Numbered from the stretch's first letter, positions 45,321 to 54,117 are shown. The stretch is DNA of 64,000 bases from Lachnospiraceae bacterium (GCA_016287095.1 JAEEVK010000003.1:1-64000); one strand, 5' to 3'. A program made the numbers and translations. The notes: a model not told the origin generated them from the letters alone.

Positions 45321-46175
45321 ATGGATATCTTGATCGGTGAAAATATAAAAAGATTACGTACCGAAAGCAACCTTACTCAGGAACAGCTGGCTGAGGCATT
45401 AAATGTGTCATCTGTAGCAGTGAGTAAATGGGAACGCGGCGATACTATGCCTGATATCTCAATGCTTCCGAGACTTGCATATTATTTTCGGGTATCGATT
45501 GATGAACTTATGAGTTATGATGCCTGTGCTGTTGACCTTGAGATAGGTGCCTTTATCACAGAACATACAAAAGCTGCGGAAGCATATAATGCAAAAGAAT
45601 GCCTGCGCATTTCAAAGGCTGCATATAAGAAATATCCTCAGGATTATAGGGTTATGGAATTGTATATGTGGGATCTTATAGGAGGATATGCGGATAATGA
45701 TCCGAACGCCATATTAAAACACAAAACCGAACTTGAACAGCTTTGCGATAAAATTTTAAAAGGCTGTCAGGATGACTTTATCAGAAGGGATGCCTATGTG
45801 ATGCAGGGGAAATTATTGCATGCATCGGGATATACAGATGAGGCTGTTGCACTATACCGCGAAAAGCTTCCTGACTGGTATCAGACCGCAGGTCAAAAAA
45901 CTGAGCAGCTTTTTGAAAAGAACAGCCCCGAATTTGCTGAAAAGCTACAGGCTAACATCATGGAACTTCTTAAGTTCGCCTTAAATAAGATATCAAAACA
46001 AATATGGTTCTGCAATGATTTAACCTTACAGGAAAAGGAAGACAAAGCACTTGAGATAAGCAGATATCTGGAGAACTGCCCCATTATATCAGGTAGTGGC
46101 TGCGATGATATCAAAAAAGCTCTTATCTCATATTTTAAGACTGATTTTGAAGCAAAAAGAACGGTTCAACTATAG
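45321..46175 (+). CDS. XRE-family HTH regulator with helical C-terminal domain
   Basis: 284 residues from ATG 45321, with GGAAAGGATG upstream. Residues about 6-62 are an XRE helix-turn-helix: IKRLRTESNLTQEQLAEAL, VSSVAVSKWERG and PDISMLPRLAYYF. The rest (70-284) is helical and TPR-like and probably a sensing or dimerisation part. It is a cytoplasmic DNA-binding protein; target genes are not evident. Its 3' end overlaps a bidirectional terminator. Confidence 0.87.
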   Translation: MDILIGENIKRLRTESNLTQEQLAEALNVSSVAVSKWERGDTMPDISMLPRLAYYFRVSIDELMSYDACAVDLEIGAFITEHTKAAEAYNAKECLRISKAAYKKYPQDYRVMELYMWDLIGGYADNDPNAILKHKTELEQLCDKILKGCQDDFIRRDAYVMQGKLLHASGYTDEAVALYREKLPDWYQTAGQKTEQLFEKNSPEFAEKLQANIMELLKFALNKISKQIWFCNDLTLQEKEDKALEISRYLENCPIISGSGCDDIKKALISYFKTDFEAKRTVQL

Positions 46176-46190
46176 AACCGTTCCACTAAT
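46159..46190. terminator. Bidirectional terminator between convergent genes
   Basis: GAACGGTTC (46159-46167) pairs with GAACCGTTC (46175-46183), overlapping the HTH stop codon and ending just before the GNAT stop. Confidence 0.65.
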
Positions 46191-46193
46191 CTG

Positions 46194-46646
46194 TTACAGT
46201 TTATACTGCATAAAGTTCCCATTCTTTACGAACCCAAAATCGGTATATAATAACACACCCATATCGGATGCGGTGATCTGTACACACCCGCATCCGTATT
46301 TTTTTGCCTCATCCACTACTCTTGAAAGCAGTTCTTTTGCTATACCCATGCGGCGATAGGAGGGATCGGTGAACATGCTGGAAAGAAGTCCAATCCTGCC
46401 TGTAGGGCAACTGAAATACGGCGGTTTTTCTACAAATGACATACCGCTGGTACCGACTATTTTATCTCCGTCAATTGCCAGCCATGATACGAAAGTCCCG
46501 TCAGCCATATGCCTGCTATAATAATCTTTAAGTGCCGGTATAAGGTCTATATCTTCGGTTGCTCCTTCTTCTCTTAACTGTTTTATACGCATGGTTATGA
46601 AGGTATCCACATCAGCGGAGGTCATTTTCCTGTATTGTATATTCAT
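46194..46646 (-). CDS. GNAT family N-acetyltransferase
   Basis: 150 residues, start taken as ATG 46646 (MNIQYRKMTSADVDTF); the ribosome site GGAAAAAG is weak. It has the GNAT acetyl-CoA site YRRMGIAKELLSRVVDEAKK and the preceding beta strand IGLLSSMFTDPSYR. The substrate is unknown. It starts 16 bases after the Nudix stop and is likely cotranscribed. Confidence 0.87.
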   Translation of the reverse strand: MNIQYRKMTSADVDTFITMRIKQLREEGATEDIDLIPALKDYYSRHMADGTFVSWLAIDGDKIVGTSGMSFVEKPPYFSCPTGRIGLLSSMFTDPSYRRMGIAKELLSRVVDEAKKYGCGCVQITASDMGVLLYTDFGFVKNGNFMQYKL

Positions 46647-46662
46647 AATCTTTTTCCAATCT

Positions 46663-47124
46663 TTAAGTATAAAGGTAATTTCTCGGCTTGGTAGTATTAT
46701 AGGGAGTAAGCACCATACCACCATCTTTAACTGCAGCTTCTATCATTGTTTTTGTAAGTCCGGGGACGGTTTCATCCTTGAGTGCGTCTTGGATATCCAT
46801 CCATATGACTTCACTGTTTTCGTCTCCGTCGGGTCTTGCTTCTCCTTTGATATATTCAGCAATAAAGACGCTGTACCAGTCTTTTTCATTGAACCGAATA
46901 CCTATCAGCTTACCTGCTTTTACGGTAACTCCGGTTTCTTCCATGAATTCCCTAACCAGGGTTTCCTGCGGTATCTCTCCGAATTTCAGATAACCGCCGG
47001 GTATAATAAGCTTACCTTTACCTGCACCATATGTATGACGTCCCAGTAAAACTTTGCCATCTTTTATGCATACACCAGCTACTGACTGTGTCCAGTTCGT
47101 GCTTTTGATTTCTTCTTCTGTCAT
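46663..47124 (-). CDS. Nudix hydrolase
   Basis: 153 residues from ATG 47124, with CAAGGAGAA upstream. The Nudix box is GYLKFGEIPQETLVREFMEE followed by TG, so GX5EX7REX2EEXG is kept. The start SVAGVCIKDGKVLLGRHTYG is typical of NUDIX proteins acting on nucleotide derivatives. The substrate is unknown. It is first in a two-gene unit with the GNAT protein. Confidence 0.88.
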   Translation of the reverse strand: MTEEEIKSTNWTQSVAGVCIKDGKVLLGRHTYGAGKGKLIIPGGYLKFGEIPQETLVREFMEETGVTVKAGKLIGIRFNEKDWYSVFIAEYIKGEARPDGDENSEVIWMDIQDALKDETVPGLTKTMIEAAVKDGGMVLTPYNTTKPRNYLYT

Positions 47125-47176
47125 ATGCCTGTTCTCCTTGGGTTTTCTTGATGAGAATTACTCTTTTGATGTGAAG

Positions 47177-47205
47177 AGTATAGCAAATATGCATAGTATA
47201 GTCAA
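47177..47205 (-). promoter_or_regulatory. Promoter of the Nudix-GNAT unit
   Basis: On the minus strand TTGACT (47205-47200), 17-base spacer, TATACT (47182-47177). An inverted repeat ACTCTT...AAGAGT (47160-47179) overlaps the -10 box and may be an operator. Confidence 0.6.
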
Positions 47206-47212
47206 ATAATGT

Positions 47213-47241
47213 TTGTATTATACATTAAGATAGTGTATAAT
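47213..47241 (+). promoter_or_regulatory. Promoter of the MBL-fold gene
   Basis: TTGTAT (47213-47218), 17-base spacer, TATAAT (47236-47241). It stands back to back with the promoter of the divergent Nudix gene. Confidence 0.6.
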
Positions 47242-47277
47242 TATATCAATTATTCTAACGGAGAGGGAAAAACTATT

Positions 47278-47964
47278 ATGATGGATATAATGCAGCTTAA
47301 TGAAAACACCTATAGGGTTGAGGACGACAGAGTCCGTTACTTTATCATCGAAGGCACCGAAAAGGCTCTGATGATCGACAGCAGTATGAACAATCCGAAT
47401 GCTATAGATGCTGCGAAGAAAGTGACAAACAAACCGATAGAGCTTATCAATACTCATGCAGACAGAGATCATATTGCCGGAAATATCGCTTTTGAAAAAG
47501 TATATATGCATCCTGCCGAGGAAGAAAACTACAGGAAAAACGGCGGACAGTGTACCATTATCCCGGTAAAGGGAGGCGACATCATCAATCCAGGAAACCG
47601 TCCTTTAGAGATAATAGATATGCCCGGTCATACTCCCGGAAGCATCGGCATCCTGGATATAAACAATAGAGTCCTTTATTCCGGAGATTCCGTGCAGTCT
47701 GGTATTATTTTCATGTTTGGTCAGTACAGAAACCTTGAAACCTATATTGATAGCATGAAAAAGCTTAGAGAATACGAGGACAGATTTGATATTATTTATC
47801 CCTGCCATGATATGTGCCCTGTATATCCGGATCTTATACCGAAGCTTATAGAAGGTGCCGAGCAGATTCTTGCAGGTAAAGCAGAAGGCAGAGATATGGA
47901 TATGTTCGGAAACAAGGTTAAAATGTATAAATTCGACTATGCAGGCTTTTTCTGTGAGCCATAA
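47278..47964 (+). CDS. MBL-fold metallo-hydrolase
   Basis: 228 residues, start ATG 47278 or the adjacent ATG 47281, with GGAGAGGG upstream. The metal motif reads NTHADRDHIAGN, so the usual HxHxDH has Asp in place of the second His. Other ligands are in place: MPGHTPGSIGI, YSGDSV and YPCHD. Family members hydrolyse esters, thioesters or phosphodiesters, and the substrate cannot be told. The Asp variant may change metal use. Single gene. Confidence 0.87.
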   Translation: MMDIMQLNENTYRVEDDRVRYFIIEGTEKALMIDSSMNNPNAIDAAKKVTNKPIELINTHADRDHIAGNIAFEKVYMHPAEEENYRKNGGQCTIIPVKGGDIINPGNRPLEIIDMPGHTPGSIGILDINNRVLYSGDSVQSGIIFMFGQYRNLETYIDSMKKLREYEDRFDIIYPCHDMCPVYPDLIPKLIEGAEQILAGKAEGRDMDMFGNKVKMYKFDYAGFFCEP

Positions 47965-47968
47965 GTTT

Positions 47969-48017
47969 AAGGCCCAAGTCATATGATCTTTTTCATGTGG
48001 ACTTGGGCCTTTCTTAT
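47969..48017 (+). terminator. Intrinsic terminator
   Basis: AAGGCCCAAGTC (47969-47980) pairs with GACTTGGGCCTT (48000-48011), followed by TCTTATTT. Confidence 0.85.
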
Positions 48018-48033
48018 TTAATTATTCAAATGT

Positions 48034-49059
48034 TTAATATACTACCTGACCGTTTTTATCTGTTATAGAAAACTTATTGCCGTAGGTCATGATGCCACTT
48101 CCCTTTACTCTTTCAAATATCTGCTGATTTAAGGTATAGCCTTCCTCTGTGGTCAAAATCAATTTCATGCTCAAACTGTCATCACTATTTATATTGTAAT
48201 CCTTATCAACCGGAATGCTGCCGTCTCCAAAAGTTTTATTCATATAAGACATAGCATCGATAGTATCTAATTCTTCTCCGTTCTTTTCTACAACAAGCTT
48301 TGCGGAAGTAATATGATACTGCGCCTTGTGATACGAGAACAGATTGATAGTACCCACAGATATTCTGTCCGAAGTATAATAAATATCAAAGCCTGAAGCA
48401 TCCAGTGAAGGAATAACCAACTGCCAGTACTCATCAGCATCATCGTTTTCGGGCTGTGGTAATTCTACATAGCTCAGATCACCTTCCTTAACAGAAAACG
48501 AAGTATTGCTTTCTATGCTTGCGAACAGATTTATTTTTGTCTCTGCTTCATAAATACCGGCTGCTTTTTTATGCATATCAAGCTGAGTCCCATCAGGCAT
48601 AGTAAGCTTTACGGTAGTTGCGTCACTATAAGTTTTCAAGCGTATGGTATGCTTTATGGTACATGTATTGTCTTCGGCGTTTACATCATATATATACCTT
48701 TTATATGACATAATCCTGTTGTTTGCTTCAGCAATATCATTCTTAAGCTGTGAAAGTTCAAATGACAAAGACGAAAGCTCTGCCGAATTGCTTGACCGGA
48801 GATTAGCGATTTCCTGTTTTAAATCGGAAATACTCCCAAGACTTATAATTATCCATACAAGAAGAATTAATACTACTATCTTCATTATTCCACTAAAGGT
48901 GTCGGCCGGTGCCGGGACTCCGATATGAGCTCCGCTGGTCTCTCCTGCAAGTGCCTTATTTACCTTTGATTTATAAATCTTATATATAATTATTCCTACA
49001 ATCAAAGCTACACAGATTAATATTGCTATTCCTGCGATTCTTATTCCTGCTACATTCAT
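48034..49059 (-). CDS. Membrane protein of unknown function next to a LytTR regulator
   Basis: 341 residues, start taken as ATG 49059 with AAGGAAC upstream. There are two membrane segments (about 6-28 and 58-78). A coiled coil follows (about 80-115, LKQEIANLRSSNSAELSSL). The C-terminal 220 residues are beta-rich and probably outside the cell. I do not recognise a family. It follows the LytTR gene by 45 bases on the same strand, so it may be the gene it controls or its partner. Confidence 0.65.
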   Translation of the reverse strand: MNVAGIRIAGIAILICVALIVGIIIYKIYKSKVNKALAGETSGAHIGVPAPADTFSGIMKIVVLILLVWIIISLGSISDLKQEIANLRSSNSAELSSLSFELSQLKNDIAEANNRIMSYKRYIYDVNAEDNTCTIKHTIRLKTYSDATTVKLTMPDGTQLDMHKKAAGIYEAETKINLFASIESNTSFSVKEGDLSYVELPQPENDDADEYWQLVIPSLDASGFDIYYTSDRISVGTINLFSYHKAQYHITSAKLVVEKNGEELDTIDAMSYMNKTFGDGSIPVDKDYNINSDDSLSMKLILTTEEGYTLNQQIFERVKGSGIMTYGNKFSITDKNGQVVY

Positions 49060-49104
49060 TTTTGTGTTCCTTTCTATAATCAAAATAGGTTATAAACTAT
49101 ATCT

Positions 49105-49554
49105 TCAGATTCTCATGCGTTCTCTAAACGAATGATAGTATCCACGAGTAACATCTACCAATGATTTATCCGTCATTTCAAGTACATATTTCATAGAAAG
49201 CGATGGCTTGATCCTTTTTATCTTCTTTTTGGAAATGATACATGAATTACTGACTCTTATAAAATCCCTGCCGGCAAGTTCCTGTTCAAGGACATACATT
49301 CTTTCAGATGCTCTGAACACCTCTTGTTCGGTATGTACATCCATGTTCCTGCCGAAGCTTTCAATAAAGACTATATCATCAACAGGTATCCTCATCCGGT
49401 CTCCGACATCATTTTTGACATTTAAGAACTCGGCCTGTCCAAACCTTTCTATAAGTTCGAGATCCGCATCGTCATCTATATCTATTCCGTGATCACAAAG
49501 TTCGGTTTTTATTTCATCATATCTGTTTTCACTTACTGAAAGTCTGACCTTCAA
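49105..49554 (-). CDS. LytTR-domain DNA-binding protein
   Basis: 149 residues. The start is taken as TTG 49554 because AGGAGG (49564-49569) lies 9 bases upstream; longer in-frame starts at 49614 lack a site. The N-terminus (1-50) is a small alpha/beta region. Residues about 50-149 form a LytTR domain: MRIPVDDIVFIESFGRNMDV, then FIRVSNSCIISKKKIKRIKP. There is no receiver domain, so it is a stand-alone LytTR protein like those paired with membrane partners. The promoter has a dyad over the -35 box. Confidence 0.85.
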   Translation of the reverse strand: MKVRLSVSENRYDEIKTELCDHGIDIDDDADLELIERFGQAEFLNVKNDVGDRMRIPVDDIVFIESFGRNMDVHTEQEVFRASERMYVLEQELAGRDFIRVSNSCIISKKKIKRIKPSLSMKYVLEMTDKSLVDVTRGYYHSFRERMRI

Positions 49555-49605
49555 ATTTATCGTCCTCCTATATTTTTTCTGCTTAAGCATTTCATCGATG
49601 ATTTG

Positions 49606-49659
49606 ATTATACACATAAACAAATAAACTGCAACCCTTTTGTCATGGATTGCAGTTTAT
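49606..49659 (-). promoter_or_regulatory. LytTR gene promoter with operator-like dyad
   Basis: On the minus strand TTGCAG (49633-49628), 16-base spacer, TATAAT (49611-49606). The arms ATAAACTGCAACCC (49623-49636) and GGATTGCAGTTTAT (49646-49659) are inverted repeats with one mismatch, and the inner arm covers the -35 box. Autoregulation by the LytTR protein is plausible. Confidence 0.6.
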
Positions 49660-49695
49660 CTGTCATACATTGATGAAAAGGATATTCTTATCATC

Positions 49696-49724
49696 TTGAC
49701 ATAATATGGAATAATTAGTATAAA
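49696..49724 (+). promoter_or_regulatory. Promoter of the GH8 gene
   Basis: TTGACA (49696-49701), 17-base spacer, TATAAA (49719-49724). Confidence 0.65.
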
Positions 49725-49762
49725 TATATTAAATGATTTTAATAATAAACAAGGAGAAGACT

Positions 49763-50917
49763 ATGGAATACCGCAATATTTTTAAAGAATTGGGTTATAA
49801 TGAAGAGGCAATACAGAAAAGAGTACGTGAATGCTTTGATACTATCTACAACGGTCCGGAGGGCGTCAGGTTCTACGAAAATGTAGGAGATGATATGGGT
49901 TATATCACCGATACCGGAAATAATGATGTAAGGACCGAGGGTATGTCGTACGCGATGATGGTCTGTGTCCAGATGGATGAGAAGGAGAAGTTTGACCGTA
50001 TCTGGAAATGGACCAAGACATATATGTGGATACCCACAGGGTATGATCAGGGATATTTTAAGTGGTCCTGTAACCTGGACGGTACGGTAAGAGGTAAAGG
50101 ACCTGCTCCCGACGGAGAAGAATATTTTGCTATGGCTCTGTTTTTTGCTTCGCATCGTTGGGCTGACGGAGAGGGTATATATAACTACTCTTATGAGGCA
50201 AGGGAGATATTAAAGGCATGTATACATAATGGTGAGGGTGACCGTCAGGGACATCCTATGTGGAATCATGATAACCACTATATTAAGTTTACTCCTGAGG
50301 TGGAGTATTCCGATACATCATATCATCTGCCGCATTTCTATGAGCTGTTTGCAAAGTGGGCAAATGAAGAGGACAGGGCTTTCTGGAAAAAGGCAGCCGA
50401 TGCCAGCAGGGAATATATCGTAAAATCCAGTCATCCCGTGACAGGCTTAAGCCCTGAGTATTCTGAGTATGACGGTACACCTACAAATTCCGCATGGGCT
50501 AAAAAATATAATCAGAGACATGACTGGTTCTTTAGTGATGCTTACAGGACCATAGCCAATATCGCCATGGAATCCTGCTGGTGCGGGGAAAATCCTGCTT
50601 TAGCCGATATAGCCGCTAAGATACAGCGCTTCTTTATAGAAGACAGAAACGGTGTAATGGACGGGATATATGAGATAGACGGAACCCTTGTGGAAGATCA
50701 TGCTAAGCATAATGTCGGTCTGCTGGCAACAAATGCTGAAGGTTCGCTAGCGGTATTTATAAATTCAAAGGCCGACAGCAAGAGCCTTGAATACGCTGAA
50801 CGCTGTGTGAGATTACTTTGGGATACACCCATGCAGACCGGAAAACACAGATATTATGATAACTGCCTCTATATGTTTGCGATGCTTGCTCTCAGCGGAA
50901 ATTATAAGATCTGGTAA
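49763..50917 (+). CDS. GH8 reducing-end xylose-releasing exo-oligoxylanase (Rex)
   Basis: 384 residues, start ATG 49763 with AAGGAG upstream. GH8 motifs: VRTEGMSYAMMV with acid Glu59, then DQGYFKWSCNLDG, PAPDGEEYFAMALFFASHRW and QRHDWFFSDAYRT. The set and length fit Rex enzymes, which take xylose from the reducing end of xylo-oligosaccharides, more than endo-acting GH8 cellulases. There is no signal peptide, so it acts inside the cell with GH67 and GH120. Single gene. Confidence 0.88.
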   Translation: MEYRNIFKELGYNEEAIQKRVRECFDTIYNGPEGVRFYENVGDDMGYITDTGNNDVRTEGMSYAMMVCVQMDEKEKFDRIWKWTKTYMWIPTGYDQGYFKWSCNLDGTVRGKGPAPDGEEYFAMALFFASHRWADGEGIYNYSYEAREILKACIHNGEGDRQGHPMWNHDNHYIKFTPEVEYSDTSYHLPHFYELFAKWANEEDRAFWKKAADASREYIVKSSHPVTGLSPEYSEYDGTPTNSAWAKKYNQRHDWFFSDAYRTIANIAMESCWCGENPALADIAAKIQRFFIEDRNGVMDGIYEIDGTLVEDHAKHNVGLLATNAEGSLAVFINSKADSKSLEYAERCVRLLWDTPMQTGKHRYYDNCLYMFAMLALSGNYKIW

Positions 50918-50958
50918 ACAGACCCGGCAACTATAAAGAGATTATGCTAAAAGAAAAA

Positions 50959-51008
50959 GGATGTTTCAAGCACCTTAACAGACTCTTGAAACATCCCATA
51001 TTTTTATT
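50959..51008. terminator. Bidirectional terminator after the GH8 gene
   Basis: GGATGTTTCAAG (50959-50970) pairs with CTTGAAACATCC (50985-50996), followed by CATATTTTTATTTT. An A-rich stretch on the left allows use by the minus-strand gene at 51015. Confidence 0.85.
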
Positions 51009-51014
51009 TTAAGA

Positions 51015-51692
51015 TCAGTGTCCGGTTGTGATAAATGGAGCAAGCGAACCTGCCATAGCAGAGATAGGCATGGACTGGATCCAGATCCTGCCGGGACCGG
51101 TTACTACTGTGTTGAAGAAGCCTTCACCGCCGAAGAACTTATTCTTTAAACCGGGTACGCTCTGGATTTCCATGGTACAGGTGGATGACATAGCTGCCAG
51201 ATAACCAGTATCAAGAACCATGGACTGGCCTGCCTGGAGATTGTACTCCTTGATATAGCCGTCAAATTCTACAAATGCAACTCCGTTTCCCGAAAGCTTC
51301 TGCATGATGAAGCCCTCACCACCGAAGAAGCCTGCACCAACTTTCTTGTTAAAGAAAATAGAGAGCTGAACATCAGAGGTAGAAGCAAGGAATGCTGATT
51401 TCTGACATACGAGCTCGTTTCCGGGAGAAATCTCAAATGCTCTGATGGAGCCGGGGAAACTGGATGCAAATGCGATAAGTCCGGGACCGCCTTCTGCTGT
51501 ATAGTGGTTCTGGAACATAGCCTCACCTGAGAATGCACGGCCGAACATTTTTCCGAGACCGCCGCCTACGGTTTCCATTTTCATGTTAGGTGACATCCAT
51601 GACATTGCACCTTTTTCTGTGATCATCATTTCGCCTGCGCCAAGTTGACAGATGACAACCGGTAACGGCTCGCCTTCGATTGAATACTGCAT
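51015..51692 (-). CDS. TIGR00266/AIM24 family protein
   Basis: 225 residues, start ATG 51692 with AGGAGG upstream. It has the Gly-rich beta pattern of the AIM24 family: EKGAMSWMSPNM, GGGLGKMFGRAFSGE, and two similar turns with FFGGEGF. Function in bacteria is unknown; the fold is a double beta structure. It lies 86 bases after tadA and may be cotranscribed or separate. Confidence 0.87.
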   Translation of the reverse strand: MQYSIEGEPLPVVICQLGAGEMMITEKGAMSWMSPNMKMETVGGGLGKMFGRAFSGEAMFQNHYTAEGGPGLIAFASSFPGSIRAFEISPGNELVCQKSAFLASTSDVQLSIFFNKKVGAGFFGGEGFIMQKLSGNGVAFVEFDGYIKEYNLQAGQSMVLDTGYLAAMSSTCTMEIQSVPGLKNKFFGGEGFFNTVVTGPGRIWIQSMPISAMAGSLAPFITTGH

Positions 51693-51778
51693 AAAATACC
51701 TCCTGTTTTTAGTCTTTATAAACTTTGTTAAAACCCCAAAAGTTCTATCAATTATAATAACATAAAGAGGGCTGTTTT

Positions 51779-52288
51779 TCAAGTCTTGTTCCTGACACGC
51801 AGATCTTTAAAAAATCTCTGCAGTATTTCTGTGCTTTCTGCTGCACATATATCTTTTGTGATCTCTACCTGATGGTTAAATTCGGGACGGTTTAAGAGAT
51901 TTAGTATGGATCCGGCACAGCCCGCCTTGGGATTCATCGCACCTATCACTATGCGGTCAATGCGGGACTGGACTATGGCACCCGAGCACATCTGACAGGG
52001 CTCTAGTGTGATATACATGGTGCACCCGTCGAGTCTCCAGTCACCCAGCTTCCTGCAGGCCTGTGCTATGGCTGTGATCTCTGCATGAGCCAGGGCGGTC
52101 TTTTTGGTATTGCGCTTATTAAATCCCCTGCCTATGATTTTTTTATCGTAAACTATCACACAGCCGATGGGAACCTCGCCCAGAGCAAGGGCATGCTCTG
52201 CCTGTTTTAGGGCTTTTTTCATATATATTTTGTCTTCTTCGGGTGTGAGAGGAGTGTGTTTAACATTTTTCGCTGCTTCCGGTTTCAT
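51779..52288 (-). CDS. tadA: tRNA adenosine(34) deaminase TadA
   Basis: 169 residues from ATG 52288. The zinc deaminase motifs HAE (in ALAHAEITAIAQA) and PCQMC (in LEPCQMCSGAIVQSR) are present. It makes inosine at the wobble position of tRNA-Arg(ACG). Its start overlaps the upstream GNAT stop by 4 bases. The C-terminal VQSRIDRIVIGAMNPKAGCA is typical of TadA rather than guanine or cytosine deaminases. Confidence 0.93.
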   Translation of the reverse strand: MKPEAAKNVKHTPLTPEEDKIYMKKALKQAEHALALGEVPIGCVIVYDKKIIGRGFNKRNTKKTALAHAEITAIAQACRKLGDWRLDGCTMYITLEPCQMCSGAIVQSRIDRIVIGAMNPKAGCAGSILNLLNRPEFNHQVEITKDICAAESTEILQRFFKDLRVRNKT

Positions 52289-52830
52289 TTTACCTCCAAC
52301 ACATACAAGAGTATATCCCTTGACATGGTACCAAATTCATGTGCATTCCGTATTACTTGCTCAAATCGGAATCCCAGTTTTTCGATTAGGGCTTTTGAGG
52401 GTAGATTTTCAGGCAGGATCTCGGCTTGAAAACGTTTAAGACCATATTCTTTTGCTACTATAGGGATCATAAATGATGCAGCCTCATAGGCATAGCCCTT
52501 GCCTCGCTCGGCAGCGTCTGTTTTATAACCGATGATGCAGGAATGTTCGTCTTTGTTGTCTGTCAGGGCAAAACTGACATTCCCGATTACCCTGTGAAGA
52601 TCATTTTTTAAAAACAGGTAATAGCGGGCACCTTCGGCCTTCATAAAGATCCGCTGTTCGGCTTGGACAGCCCTTATTTGATAATCCATAGTGAAATAAC
52701 TGTCGTTCAGCTTCATATCCCACTTGGAGAAATCCTCACGATTACGGATCAGATATTCATTTATTTTATCTGCGAACGCTTCATTCCCGATGGCGAGTAT
52801 GAGATGTTCGGTTTCGTATCTGAGATGCAT
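52285..52830 (-). CDS. GNAT family N-acetyltransferase (RimJ/RimL type)
   Basis: 181 residues from ATG 52830. It starts LRYETEHLILA as the RimJ/L group does, with the acetyl-CoA region IIGYKTDAAERGKGYAYEA and PSKALIEKLGF. The target is unknown. It starts 24 bases after the nrdG-like gene and overlaps tadA by 4 bases, so the three form an operon. Confidence 0.88.
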   Translation of the reverse strand: MHLRYETEHLILAIGNEAFADKINEYLIRNREDFSKWDMKLNDSYFTMDYQIRAVQAEQRIFMKAEGARYYLFLKNDLHRVIGNVSFALTDNKDEHSCIIGYKTDAAERGKGYAYEAASFMIPIVAKEYGLKRFQAEILPENLPSKALIEKLGFRFEQVIRNAHEFGTMSRDILLYVLEVK

Positions 52831-52854
52831 GGTATATTCTCCGGTAAGTGTTAT

Positions 52855-53568
52855 TTATACAACTCCGCGCAATTGGGTGTTAGGTATATTTGGTAAGAGT
52901 ATTTCTTTATAATGCTCCATGGTCTCTACAGGGACGGTGCTGAGTCCTACCGGGTTTAACTGGTCCTCTGAGGTGCGGTAGCCCTGCAGAAAATATGCTT
53001 TTGCTCCTTTCAGCCATTTTCCGATCTTTATAAAATCATTTTCGGTATGGATGCCGCCTACTACGGTTGTGCGGAACTCGTAATCAATAAGCCCTTTTGA
53101 GCCGCTTTCCATTATGAAGTCCGTACTGTCAAATATCACTCCCATGTCAAATGACGGGAGACCGACGGCTGCTGCGTAATTGGCCGGTGCTGCTTTTATG
53201 TCCATGGCGATATAGTCTACAAGTTTTTCGCTGACCAGCGCCTTTACGACTTCGGGCAGGCTGCCGTTTGTATCCAGCTTGATAGAGAGGTTGAAATTTT
53301 CTTTGATCTTACGGCAAAATTCAGGTAGGTCTTTATTTAATGTAGGCTCTCCACCCGTGATAGCTATGCCTTCAAGCCGTCCTTCCCTGTTTTTCAGCAG
53401 GTCGAATAACTCTTCCTCTGGTTTTAGGGGCTGAGAGTCGGGATTTAGTACCAGGGTCCCATTGTGACAAAACGGGCATCTGAAGTTGCAGTGCCCGGTA
53501 AATATCGTGCAGGCCATCCTGCCGGGGTAATCAAGCAGGGAGAGGCCGTTTATTCCGTGTATTTTCAT
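52855..53568 (-). CDS. nrdG: Anaerobic ribonucleotide reductase activating protein (radical SAM)
   Basis: 237 residues from ATG 53568. The 4Fe-4S motif CNFRCPFC is at about 27-34, GGEPTL follows, and IKLDTNGSLP is in the middle. Opening GLSLLDYPGRMACTIF is the mark of the TIGR02495 (NrdG2) group. It makes the glycyl radical on the anaerobic ribonucleotide reductase, or acts on a related glycyl radical enzyme. The reductase gene is not in the window. Confidence 0.9.
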   Translation of the reverse strand: MKIHGINGLSLLDYPGRMACTIFTGHCNFRCPFCHNGTLVLNPDSQPLKPEEELFDLLKNREGRLEGIAITGGEPTLNKDLPEFCRKIKENFNLSIKLDTNGSLPEVVKALVSEKLVDYIAMDIKAAPANYAAAVGLPSFDMGVIFDSTDFIMESGSKGLIDYEFRTTVVGGIHTENDFIKIGKWLKGAKAYFLQGYRTSEDQLNPVGLSTVPVETMEHYKEILLPNIPNTQLRGVV

Positions 53569-53590
53569 AAAGCAATCCTTTATTTGGTAT

Positions 53591-53629
53591 AAAAAAACAC
53601 TCGAAGGACCGTCTAAAGTACTCCGAGTG
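53591..53629 (-). terminator. Terminator of veg
   Basis: On the minus strand CACTCG (53629-53624) pairs with CGAGTG (53603-53598), then seven T. Confidence 0.7.
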
Positions 53630-53663
53630 GTTATAACTTATCTCAAATCAAAATATAATTTTA

Positions 53664-53897
53664 TCAGAAAACCAACTCGACATCTCTGATAAGTACATCT
53701 GTATAACTAAAGGACAGGGTTTTCAAGTTATCTTCTTCACCAACCTTGATGCAGAAAACATGAGGATGCATCTCTTCGATAACGCCTTCCTCTTCATCGA
53801 AACGGTTACGTCCCTGGTTTGTTCTTACCAAAACTCTTTTTCCGATATTGTCCTGGATCATGTTGTAAACCTTACACATATTTGCCGGCTGTCTCAT
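53664..53897 (-). CDS. veg: Veg family protein
   Basis: 77 residues from ATG 53897, with GAGGAGGACG upstream. NIGKRVLVRTNQGRNR followed by HPHVFCIKV and SFSYTDVLIRDVELVF matches the short beta-rich Veg family (DUF1021), known in Bacillus as a biofilm-related factor. Cytoplasmic. Single gene with its own promoter and terminator. Confidence 0.88.
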   Translation of the reverse strand: MRQPANMCKVYNMIQDNIGKRVLVRTNQGRNRFDEEEGVIEEMHPHVFCIKVGEEDNLKTLSFSYTDVLIRDVELVF

Positions 53898-53969
53898 TTG
53901 CGTCCTCCTCGTATTTTGGATTTACAGGAGCTGATGGATGATGAACGGAAAAACTCCGTGTTGGATAAG

Positions 53970-54002
53970 CACTATATATAGTGTAACCCCTTAATCCGTC
54001 AA
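53970..54002 (-). promoter_or_regulatory. Promoter of veg with palindromic -10
   Basis: On the minus strand TTGACG (54002-53997), 16-base spacer, TATATA (53980-53975). The -10 box is inside the perfect palindrome CACTATATATAGTG (53970-53983). Confidence 0.55.
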
Positions 54003-54117
54003 ATCTTATCAGTTAACCTGTATGGTATACAATAACATTTGTACCACAATATGTAGTGTATTGTATCACATTAATTTGATAAAGTCAAAAATTGTTTATA
54101 CAATATTTTGTGGTAGG

